From the NCBI GenBank assembly GCA_024364735.1, contig JAGFNQ010000299.1, positions 186,001 through 250,000 of the forward strand: a stretch of DNA of 64,000 nt, in the 5' to 3' direction. Position numbers and translations under genes: made by a program. This document shows, in pieces, positions 22,920 to 32,915 of this stretch (position 1 is its first letter; the number at the start of each line of letters is the position of its first letter). This DNA is from Boesenbergia rotunda. Taxonomy: Eukaryota; Streptophyta; Magnoliopsida; Zingiberales; Zingiberaceae. The notes under the pieces are model-generated. The model was not told where the DNA came from. It worked only from the letters and a program-made list of their open reading frames with translations, and did not search any database.

Positions 22920-23537
22920 CTTGTAATGCCCCTTCTTGTTGCATCCAAAGCATATGATGTGGTCTTTTGTCCTTGTTTTAGATGAGGTAGGAGCTTCTTC
23001 TTGCTCCGGCATTGAAGAGGGTCTCTCCTCCCCCTCAATTCTTGAAGTGGAGACTTCTCCTTCTTCCCTTGATGAAGTAGATGATCTCTCACTCTCTTGA
23101 GCCACTTCACTTGATGCAATGAATGAATTTCTTTCCTCTTCCTCTTCTCGAGCCATTGATCTCGCTTCCTTGGGCTCTTCCACTATTTGAGCTTTTGTAG
23201 GGTTTTCATGAAATTCTCCAATCTTGTTCCATAGCTCATATGCATTTTCTTATTCACCTACACCACTCAATACATTTTAAGGCAAAATATCAAATAATAT
23301 TGCAATTATCTTCTCATTGGCCTTTAATTGACTTTGTTGCTCCTTAGTCCAATATCTAGGTCGAAGTCTTTTCCCATGCTTATCTCTTGGAATTTCGAAT
23401 GACTCTTCTAGTACCATTATGCATTCTCAATCCATGTCAAACCAAGTCTTCATTCGCATCCTCCAATACTCGAAATCTTCGCGATCGTAGGGAGATGGAA
23501 TGTTGATGTCATCACTCAACTTGTCTTCAATCGTCAT
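22920..23537 (-). pseudogene. SIRE-like gag, N-terminal part
   Basis: Read on the minus strand from ATG 23535-23537. It shows the UBN2-type gag pattern (YWRMRMKTWFDMD, YWTKEQQSQLKANEK, AYELWNKIGEF), a Glu/Ser-rich linker and the first half of a zinc knuckle, CFGCNKKGHYK, which runs into the nested gypsy TSD. The knuckle continues as DKC on the far side (11573 downward). Several in-frame stops make it a pseudogene. Confidence 0.85.
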
Positions 23538-23587
23538 TTCCTCTAGCTTGTTGATCTCTCGACGGTTAGTCCGTAGATAAGCGAACC

Positions 23588-23602
23588 TTCACTTTGATAC
23601 CA
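23588..23602 (-). promoter_or_regulatory. tRNA-Met-type primer binding site of the SIRE-like element
   Basis: On the minus strand TGGTATCAAAGTGAA begins two bases inside the 5' LTR end at 23605. It matches the initiator tRNA-Met PBS (TGGTATCAGAGC) with one change in the first 11 bases. It fixes the element's orientation as minus. Confidence 0.85.
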
Positions 23603-23604
23603 CT

Positions 23605-24712
23605 TGTTAGGACGTGACCGTCATGCTAGAGGGGGGTGAATAACTTTTCTTCGATTTTTCTTCCTACAAAGTTAGTGCGCAAGCGGAATAAATATAAACT
23701 AAAACCAAAACTAAGAGAAACACACCGATTTACGTGGTTCGGAGATAAAACTCCTACTCCACGACTATTCGTAAGGTGGACGATCCCGATCCTTCGGTGG
23801 ATGATTCCCCGGAGCACCTCCGGCTAGCTCTCATAGCTCCTTGTGGGTGGAGAAACCTCACGATCTAAGCAATATATGCTACTAACAAGCTTTACCCAAG
23901 CAAGTTTCGCTAAGAAGAAATGACCTTAAACGAGCTCCCTTAAATAGAGCTCGAGGCTGAAATGACGCTACCAATCGACTGGTCCAACCCCAATCGACTG
24001 ATCCAACTTGGATTCGATCGTTGTAACTCCAACGGTCGAGTCACCAGCGCCACCAGTCGACTGATCCTAGATCAGTCCACTGGTCCATCCCTAAGTCTAG
24101 GGTTACCCTTCCCGAGTACATTTCTCTCCGCACTCGAACTCTCACGACTTAGTTCCCGCGTACAATGCCCTCAGTACTCAACCCCTCACAACCTGGTTGA
24201 CCCTTCGTCCAGCAGCCTCGAGCTGTTGCCTTCGCGCCCTCTTCGTCTTCGGCTCCCGTTTCTCAGATGCGCACACAAGCCCTCAGCTTGCCTCCATGTC
24301 ATCCTTTACGCATGCCTCGAAGTCCACGTCCCTCGGCTCATCGTCCCTGCTCCAGCAGCCTCGATCTGTTGTCTTCAAGCCCTCTTCGACTTTGGCCCTC
24401 GTTCCTCAGATGCGCACACAAGCCCTCGGCTTGCCTCAATGTCATCTTTCACGTACACCTCGAAGTCCGCTTCCCTCGGCTCATCGTCCCTGCTTTGTCC
24501 ATGGTCCTTCGGATGCGCACACAAGCCTACGACTTGCCTCCATGCCACCCTTCATCATACCTGAAGACCTCCAACCAAGTCTATGTGTAGCCTGCAAACC
24601 TGCACACTCACATACACATATTAGAACACAATTAAACCCTAACTTAACCATATTGGCACACACATCAAAACTCATGATCCTCCCGATCATACTTGGGTCG
24701 ATTGCCCCATCA
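23605..24712 (-). repeat. 5' LTR of the SIRE-like element (right on the plus strand)
   Basis: This LTR of 1108 bp runs from TGTTAGGACG to GCCCCATCA, followed by TSD GAGTT at 24713-24717. It is the partner of 7336-8453. Open frames within (23962-24564 and others) mirror those in the left LTR and are not genes. Confidence 0.88.
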
Positions 24713-26169
24713 GAGTTCTCATCATTTACGGACTACATTTTAGAAGCGGATACTTTCTGACTTATCTTTGTAGATATTTTAAATTTCTATGCATGATTCC
24801 TTTTATGGATAGTAATAGGATGTACCTTTATCTGCCTTTTGCTTATCTTATTTGATACTTACTGCTTGACCCTTTGACATACTAAAATTTTATTTTTAAT
24901 ACAGTCTCCATGCTTGATACTCTGGTTCTAGAGAGAACATGCATTATTGATTACCTAGCATTGTTGCATGCATAGTAGGTTATTTGTATGTCATGATTTA
25001 TGCTTCAGACTTGTGCATGCTATTTTAAGGTTTGCTTGATGAGTGTTAGCGTTATGCACCATCTTTGTATTATTGTATAACTGGCGATCCTTGGCTCCCT
25101 TTTCGTTGAGACAGATCGTCAGTCATATCAGGATTTACACACACTGTCACTCATTGGTTTGTGGTACTATCAGGAGGGTATATGCAGTTGCCCTGTCAAG
25201 GCTCCGCTCGGCTACTCATGGATAGTGGTATCCGCAACGTGGTAGAAGACAGGGATTCCTCCTTTTTCCCGTGATATGAGGAGATGAGAGCGGTGCTCCC
25301 TCATATGATTTGGCGTAGGACGGGTGTAACCTCCACCCGATCACTCATGAACAGTGATGGTAGAGTGCGTACAGTTGTCATAGCCTAGCCACTCGACCTC
25401 ACCCATAACCGGTGTCGATGGCTGACTGACATTAGAGGTGACCATGTCATTGCATGATTTGTTTGTGTTTGCTGCACTTGTTTTAGCTATGATTTCTCCA
25501 TTTGGATGACATACATATATACAGGGGTATTTTTATTTGCTTATGGACTGGTGGTCATTTAGGTTTGGAGATTTATGACCTATATACCCCGCAGGTGAGG
25601 TTGATATAGATATGTATATTTGCATGTAGTGCGCCGATCATATATCTTGATTTTCCCTTTGAGACTGTATTTGTTTACTTCTGTTCTGCTATTGTTTAAC
25701 CTTTTCACAATCATGCATATCTATCTATTTATATATACGTGGAGTCCCCCTGGACTCACAATCGATTGTCATATTTTTCTTTTCAGGCTGGAATAGTCGA
25801 AGTCGCCAGGAGAGAGCCCTACCGCTAGTCTCACTTCCCGTCGGATTGACTTCGTCTTGGTAATGGTATTTACGAATATTTTATTTATATGATGTTCTAT
25901 TTTTATGGATATAGATGCGTGTTTTGTGTTATTCGTGTGCCCCAAAGGGGCTTTTGGAGTTTTTTTTATTATTGCTAGTCATACCGATATGCGTCTTTCA
26001 TGTCTGAGTTTCATTTTATTTCTTATTATGAGCTAATTTCCAACCGTGTTGGCTGAGGATAATAAAATTACCGTGTAAGCTTTGTATTAAAGATTCATAT
26101 TGTCCATCATAAAGGGAAGATGTTATCCAATTTTATCGGACGAGCCTGCCCACGGGGCATGACATCTTT
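24713..26169 (+). mobile_element. Right half of the long Tekay/Del-like solo LTR plus its TSD
   Basis: This continues the sequence interrupted at 7335 and ends GGGGCATGACA at 26164, followed by TCTTT (26165-26169). No PBS or internal region follows, so the element is a solo LTR. No coding region is supported. Confidence 0.75.
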
Positions 26170-26775
26170 TGAATTATGTTTTTAAAATTTAAAATTTTAT
26201 TTTTTAAATTTTTAAAATTTAAATAATAAAAAGTTGAAATTACTAATAAATCTTGAAATTCTTTTCGATACTAAATGAATAAAAAATATTAACGTAACTT
26301 AATTTTAAACTTTATCAAATTTATTGAGAGTTTTATCTTCTTAATTAAATCATAAGAAAATGATATTTATTTTCCCTTCATTTTTCCTCCCTGAAAATAT
26401 TATTCTTTTATTCTTTAATTTAAATATAAATACTTAGGGAAAAAAATTAACTACATTGTAATCACTATCAACTTTTACTTGCACGCTTTTATAGAATTAA
26501 AAGAAAAAAGAAAATCCATATTCGTCAAAAACTACAACCATAATAATCCTCCTGAACAATAACTATACAATTTTACGCTACACAGGTTTACCAGAAGTAG
26601 ATACTCCACACAAATAATCTTACACTCGTAAACAAGGATCGATGCTGCTCGTTCGAAGATCCAACTTTCCGTAGCAGTTTGTTTGTGCCTCGTGCTCTAT
26701 CCGATCGCGTTATCCATCTCCCAACTCCTTGTCCTGCCATACCAAGTAAGTCGCACATGAGAATTTATGTCCATT
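26170..26775. other. AT-rich intergenic DNA and 3' flank of CRY1
   Basis: No gene is recognised. The right part should contain the 3' UTR of the minus-strand CRY1 gene. Confidence 0.5.
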
Positions 26776-29700
26776 TTATGGTGACGAGTTTTGAAGAGAT
26801 CGAACGCACGTTGTTTGCGGAAGTTGCCCCCAGTTCATGTTCATCCGTCGACGAGAATGCAGATGCCTGTTCAAATAGCTAGTGTTGGTGATTCCTGCGT
26901 CGTCGTTAACGAAAAGTCCTGAACAGCTCGAAGTCGGAGGTGGAGACCAAACAGGGACGACGCCACTTTCCCTCCAACTCCCCGATGACTGCCCTGCGGA
27001 GGAATGTTCACCATGGTCAAGCCGAACTGGACTCAAGTACTGTTGAGTTACCCCTCCTCCTCTGACTGAACCCGCATCTGCATGATCTGCGTGATCGGTA
27101 GCTTCTCTATGAGATTGCAACTCATAGTCCGTCGGCGACGGCACTTCGGCTCTGCTGTCGGAAGCGCGGACTGAAGCAACGGAAGCTTCTTCCTCCCCGA
27201 CTCGAACCAGAGAAGAGGTCAAACTCGGCACCATCTGATCCTGATGCCTCCTACCCGGAATGTTGTTCGCCAATTGTTCGTGTTCGACTTCCATATCTGC
27301 TTCGGGAGAGAGATCGATCGGAGGCAGTTCCGACGAGTCCCCGAGGCCTTCCTCGGTGCCATTCTCGAGCGCGGCTCTCGATGCAGCTTCTAGCTGCCAC
27401 ATCTCGGCGACGGCCTCCTGCAGTCTGGCTTTGGCCGCATCCATTTCGACAATGGGGAGAGGGTAGTTGGATCCAAGTTCAACTCCGGCAGCTTGGAGAA
27501 CGGGTTCCGGCGCATCCCACGGATGGTGAATCCACTGTGTTGGTAGCCTGGCGAGCTCGGGAAGCCAGCGCCGTACGTATTCTCCATTCGGATCGCATTT
27601 GTAGCCTTCCAACTGTCGAACAAGAAATTAACCTCGACTGAGATGCATGCACAAAGAACAATCTAGCTAGCTAGCTAAATTATTACCTGAGGATTATCGA
27701 TTCTATCCAACTCGCGACCATCAGGAAGAGTCCCGGAGATGTACTGCCAACCCAGAGCATCGCTTTCGAGATCAGCATCCAAGAGGGTGTCCCAAAAGTA
27801 CTTCATGCCCCATCTCCAAGGAAGCTGCAAGACCTTCACGAAGAAGCTGGCTACCACCACACGAATCCGATCGTGTAACCAGCCAGTGGCCCATAGCTCC
27901 CGCATTCCGGCGTCTACGAGAGGATAACCAGTTCTGCCTTGCCTCCACGCTTTGAAATAAGCTTCGTCGATCACCCATGGAAAGAACCTGAGGTGCGCCA
28001 AAAGAGGCCTCTCGTGGCTGTAGGGATGGTTGAAGCATAAGTATCGAGAGTACTCGCGGAGACCCAGAGACTTGAGGAACAAATCGCAGCTCTCGTCGCC
28101 GGCTTTGTTCCCCTCGTTGGCCCATACCAGTTGCTTCATCCGAACGAGCTGAAAAACTTTGCGAACGCTCAGTTCTCCGAAATGCAAATGAGGCGAAAGC
28201 AATGATGTAGAGGCGCTGTCGGCTTTCCTTCTGTTCGCAGAGTATTCGATCAAAGGTCCATTGACGAAGGCAGTCAGAGACTTATCGGCATTACGCCACC
28301 CTGGTGACCAGGCTCGAGCAAGGAGAGCATTGCTTCCCTTCTCAGACTCATCCTCGAACACCAGGACGTCTGAAGGGCACCTCGATGTATCTCCTAATAA
28401 ACAGATTGAATTATTCAACTTCATCATTTCTAAGAGTAAGGGTGGTTCAACAGCAACACGTACAAAAGCCTGAGCCAAGCATAAATCACCTGGTATGATT
28501 CTTTTGGGGGGCAACAAAGGTGTGGCTGGATCGTAAGGCATGCTAAGGCATCTGTTCCAGAAAGGCACAAAAGTAGTGAATGGCTGACCATCTTCATCAT
28601 TGACTTCCCATGGTTCATATAGCAAATCAGCATTGAAGGAATGGACTGTTACGCCTTGAGCAGTCAGAAGTTCTTTCAGCCGATGGTCCCTAACAAGCGA
28701 GAGTGGATCTGCAAGAAGAAATGAAAAAAGAAACATTTGCAACAATATTTTTACATAAAAATTTCATAATATAGCTAGTGTTTCAAGAATCATGTACTAG
28801 AAAAAATGATTCAACCTAATACTTGGCTATAACTCAGTCAAACTCTCGGAGTCATACACACAGTTTTAGTTTCAGTGTTTGGCCTGTAAACTCTGAAAAA
28901 TCAAATCATATTTGTGACTAACTGAATACATTTGGTTATGCATTAAGCAGCGATTATAAACTTAAAGGAGGATAGACATCAAGTTCAGAACTATGACTAG
29001 CAAAGGATAAACAAATAATACTAAGCAAGTAAGAGATCTGACTAAATTTGTTTAGATAAAACAGTGGCTCGAAATAATACTATTGCTCTCATCAAGTTCA
29101 CAAAGAGTGCACTCTCCTCTTGGATCAAAACAAAACAAAAGAAATACACTTGAGTAAGTTCTTCTCTTGACAAACTTGATGCATTTAGTCATGCATTAAG
29201 CTGAAAGTAGTGAATGAAACAGAATTAAATGGTAGCACGTTCAAGTGGGAAGCAAATTATACATTGTGAGATAAGAAAGCTATAGCATACCGACTACGCA
29301 ATTAACTAGAGGCGATAAATCAAACAAAAAGATTCCTCATCTCCAATTTAATATCTGTTTTGTGTCAGAGTTATCTTCCACCATAGAGCAACACATCCTC
29401 CGATCTCCAAACATAAGTGAAAAGGCACAAGTTACAAGCCCCAGACAAGTTTAACAAGTATCAAAGAACAAAGATCAACAAGAAGACTAGAACAAGATGG
29501 AAGCTAGGAAAGAAGAAACACATGGATTCCTCAGCTTCAATTATTATTTACTTTAAGTGAGAGTTATCTTTCACCCTGTAGAAATCACATCCTCAAATCT
29601 CCAAACATACACGAAAAAGGATCAAATTACCAACCCAAAGTAGTTAAAATAAGCAACCACTGATTAACGAAGAACACAAGGATCAACCAGACGATTAGAA

Positions 29701-30134
29701 CAAAAAGGACGCTGAGAAAGAAGGGGAGAAAAAAGAATAAGATTACAGAGAGTAAGGTGGATGAGCAAGGAATTGGGGGACTTACCATAGAGGTGGTTGA
29801 AGAAGAGATTGGAAGCAGCAGTGGACTGGACGACCTCAAGGAGGGTGGAGGCAGTGTCCAGAGACCTCTTGGTGAGGAGGGAAGTGCCCAGCCGCCTGAG
29901 GGAGGAGTCGAGGTGGTGGAGGGACTGGCTGAGCCACCACCTGGAGACTCTCCCGGGGTAGAAAGGCCCTTCCTCCTCCGGCGCCCAGACGTAGACAGCC
30001 ACCACAGCCCCTGCCCTCACCCCTGCCGCCAAAGCTGGGTTGTCCTCCACCCTCAAATCTCGCCTGAACCATACAATACTAATACTTTGATTGCTGCTAC
30101 AGCTGCTGCCACTGTCATGCATCCTGCTCAGCAC
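26776..30134 (-). CDS. CRY1: Cryptochrome 1, blue-light receptor
   Basis: CRY1 is a plant flavoprotein photoreceptor that signals by inhibiting COP1/SPA in the nucleus. The four exons are 29786-30134, 28490-28708, 27687-28393 and 26776-27612, with GT/AG introns and continuous phase, giving about 703 aa (Arabidopsis CRY1 has 681). The photolyase domain opens with IVWFRRDLRVEDNPALAAG. The FAD-binding core has RQGRTGYPLVDAGMRELWATGWLHDRIR, then WDTLLDADLESDALGWQYI with the flavin-pocket Asp and the Trp chain. The C-terminal extension keeps DQMVPSLTSS, an acidic stretch, and VVPVWSP, a VP-type motif of the kind used to bind COP1. An in-frame ATG at 30120-30122 is an alternative start. The last 12 residues (CVRSLQNSSP and neighbours) are atypical: CRY1 proteins usually end just after a LPQT-like stretch, so a final splice may be missed. 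Confidence 0.95.
28394..28489 (-). other. Second intron of CRY1
   Basis: This 96-bp intron happens to be open in frame. The residues it would encode (LCLAQAFVRV and following) are absent from the CRY1 family, and the ends are CCAG/GTGATT and TTATTAG/GAGA, so it is an intron. Confidence 0.88.
28709..29785 (-). other. First intron of CRY1
   Basis: This is a 1077-bp intron between donor TATG/GTAAGT and acceptor CTTGCAG/ATCC. It contains two diverged copies of a short stretch (TCCTCATCTCCAATTTAATATC near 29333 and TCCTCAGCTTCAATTATTATT near 29527), a weak internal duplication. No gene is inside. Confidence 0.85.
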
Positions 30135-32102
30135 AAAAAAAAAGAAGCTCCTTTTCCCCCCTTGATTACTTCCTTACTTGGAGCAGATAAATCACGGAAA
30201 CATCCTCAAAACTCTCCCTTTTCCATAATTGTTGCTTCTTTCGTGCTGCTAATTAAAGGAGAAGACATGGATTAGCATCTGAAAGCACGAACCCAGGGGG
30301 AGGTGAAGAGAAAGCTGCAGGCTGCAGCAGCCGAGCAGCATGTGGAGTGGAGGAGCAGTACATCTGGGTGCCTTTTTTGATCTATTTCTTCCTCATTTTC
30401 TGGTGGGGAGCAGACGATGGATGAATGGCATCGGATTTTTTATGCCTTTTCATTTTCCCGGGGTATTAAAGTAAACATGCTGTTTGGATTTCATTTTAAG
30501 AAAAAAACCATTGTTTTTATTATAAAACTATTTTGTGAGTTTAAAATTGTACAGCAACCATGCCAAAGAGAAGCATGGTTAATTTCTAATCACACTTAAG
30601 AAGGACCAAATTTTATTTAATCAACTGAGTGCAATTAGGTCGACAAAGAAATTAATATGTTTGTGGAATTTGGAAAATAGACATATTTATTGCAAGGGTC
30701 ATTTTCTTTTTGATATAAATGAAGGGTGATAGAATTTACATCAATTAATATGAATCTTAAATTTAAGAGACACCGGTTTAATATATACGTAAAAAATAAT
30801 AATTTAAATACGATACAATTTTAATCAATTCAAACTTATCTCGGATTAGATGAAATCATGTCATTTGGATTTATATTTGAAATCAAATACGAATATGCCA
30901 TTGTTGAAAATGATGAATGAGACGAGGATAACTTCTCACTCACTCTCTTGCACTAGTTTCATCTGAAAATTCAGCATCCAGACTTGGATTTTTCTGTTTT
31001 TGTTTTTATTTTATTTTTATTAATTTTCATGAAATTAAATTAAGGAAAAAGAAAAAGAAGATGTGGATGTGATATCTATCTTAATGACAACTCAAGAGAT
31101 AAGGGTAAGGCCCAGAAGAATCTCATGGGCTTCTCTAATTTGTCCCCGTTAATAAAATATATATTATATTCCATCAAATTAGTTTTCTTTAAGTTATCGT
31201 GTAAATTATTATAAACAATATTAATTTGGAACTTCGATCCAATAAACCGGGAAATCAAGGACAAAAAAACCAGGTTCATAACAATTAATTATATTGTAAT
31301 ATTTATTAGTTTATAATTTACTTGAGAAATATTATAACAATTAATAAGTTTTGACAATTACAGCTCTAAACGTGACAAGAACAAGGGTGTGGCTAAAATT
31401 TGGCACCTTCATATCAACTTGATAAGGACCACAAGCTAGCAAAATTGTAGCATGCCAATGGACACAATAATTTTTCTTTTTCTTCAAAGTAGACTTTTTT
31501 TTTATTAAAACATTATTTTAAAGGCGAAAAAAATCGCCAACCAAACGATTTATAAGATTCTTTTTGAGTTCTTCCTCCAATTGTCAAACTCGTGAGGTGT
31601 GTTAATTTATAAATTATGGCTTGAATGATCTCCTATATATAAATATTGAAGATGGCTAGCTAGAGAATGTAGTCGATGATTTACCTAAACATATATTGTC
31701 TGAAAAACAATTGAGAGGCTTCTAGCTACAACCTGATCACGTAGTGATCATAACAGTCATACCAATAATTGTTGAAGGAACCAAACTAAAAGTGTATAGT
31801 ACAGGAAGAACATGACTGAAACGTTGAAGTTTAAAGCTAATAAAGTGGCTTTGTACAACAAGGACATGATAACATTATGGCTCCATTTATTAGCAAGCAA
31901 AATGTCACTTTAGTTAACATTGACAGAAAACACAATTAATAAAAAAAGTAATAAATAAATAATATATATTAAAATGATGCTACATGCTACATGCATTGAA
32001 CAAGATAGATAGACAGGAAGAATTTTTTTTTTAAGAGAAAAAAGCGATCTCATTTAATTAACTTTGCAGCCGAGTGCCGGTGAAAATGACAGGGATTAAT
32101 GA
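30135..32102. other. Intergenic region upstream of CRY1
   Basis: 30135-30400 probably holds the CRY1 5' UTR and promoter. I see no clear TATA box. The remainder is AT-rich and no gene or TE terminus is recognisable. Confidence 0.5.
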
Positions 32103-32378
32103 TCAGAAGCCGCAGAACTCGTAATGGTTGGGTTGGCCGGCGGCGCCGGAGTTGCGGCAACCCTGGTCACAGGCGGCGGCGCAGACCTCTCTTGTCGCGC
32201 CCTCGATAGTCATGCATTGATCCTTCATGCACGGGCAGTAGCAGAGCTGCGGGTCGTCCTCCGACGACGCATCCGCCGCCGTCGCCACCGCCATGATCGC
32301 CGCCATCAGCGTCAGCGCCACCGCTGCCTTGCTGCCGGACCACGCCATTGTCCACGATGATCTCGTGTTATCGCCCAT
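32103..32378 (-). CDS. Small secreted cysteine-rich peptide (thionin-like), 91 aa
   Basis: The N-terminal region has a hydrophobic segment (AAVALTLMAAIMAVATA) ending in AxA-like sites, which fits a signal peptide. The mature part has eight cysteines: the cluster CYCPC, then C in KDQC, VC, AAC, QGC, and FC three residues from the end. This arrangement resembles the plant 'thionin family protein' group of secreted peptides, but I cannot name an ortholog. It is intronless. A TATA-like GATATATAG lies at 32434-32443, about 60 bp upstream of the ATG. Starts at the second Met (MAWSGSK) are possible. The high GC contrasts with the AT-rich surroundings. Confidence 0.78.
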   Translation of the reverse strand: MGDNTRSSWTMAWSGSKAAVALTLMAAIMAVATAADASSEDDPQLCYCPCMKDQCMTIEGATREVCAAACDQGCRNSGAAGQPNHYEFCGF

Positions 32379-32915
32379 TGATTAACGACTTCATTAATCG
32401 AGGACTCGCGGCGAGCAAAGCGCATTGATCATTGGATATATAGAAAGGAATTTTCTTTCTAGCTCCCCACACTTTATCTTTTTAAAAAATATTGAGATAT
32501 TTGTAATAATAGGGGGTATGATGAGTACAAGTTGACCGACCCATCTTAATTCTTCTTGGTGGTGAGTAATACGCGGCGTTAATTAATGTCGTGAAAATTC
32601 ATTACTTGAGACAGTTTGTTGTTTTCATTTTTTTATTAATATTAGTTTTAAGAACCAATCCACGTTAATTATTCTAGTCATTTTTAACAAATGAATTTAT
32701 TCAAGGTGAAGGTTTTCGTATAATTATAAATATATTTATTTTCTTAAAAACAATATATCGAGTTGCTCCTTTTTTTAACTGCCAATTTAACAAAAAAATT
32801 ATAATTTTAGTAAATAAAACCTCTTTCCGTTAAAAAAAAGGGGAGGATATAATATGAAAAATAGGGGAATAAAAAAAAAGGAAGGCCTTTCGATTTTACT
32901 TCTGTCGCCGAACGA
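32379..32915. other. Shared divergent intergenic region
   Basis: This lies between the minus-strand cysteine-rich peptide gene and the plus-strand ATL gene, so it probably holds both promoters. A weak TATA-like GATATAATAT lies at 32846-32855, about 60 bp before the ATL start. It is otherwise AT-rich with no other feature. Confidence 0.5.
32434..32443 (-). promoter_or_regulatory. Putative TATA box of the cysteine-rich peptide gene
   Basis: The minus strand reads CTATATATCC about 56-65 bp before the ATG at 32378. This spacing is plausible for a short 5' UTR. Confidence 0.55.

Larger units (their letters stand above)
7336..24712 (-). mobile_element. SIRE-like Ty1/copia derivative (non-autonomous), itself carrying two insertions
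   Basis: The element is bounded by a 5-bp TSD and TG..CA ends. The orientation is minus. A tRNA-Met-type PBS (TGGTATCAAAG) sits next to the right LTR, and a polypurine tract AAAAAGGGGGAGAT next to the left LTR. The latter is the form seen in SIRE/Maximus copia elements. Without the nested gypsy (11579-22919) and MITE (10160-10688) the internal part is under 4 kb. It encodes only a decayed gag with two CCHC knuckles. I find no protease, integrase, RT or RNase H, so it relied on enzymes supplied in trans. The LTRs are visibly more diverged than those of the nested gypsy, which fits an older insertion. Confidence 0.88.
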
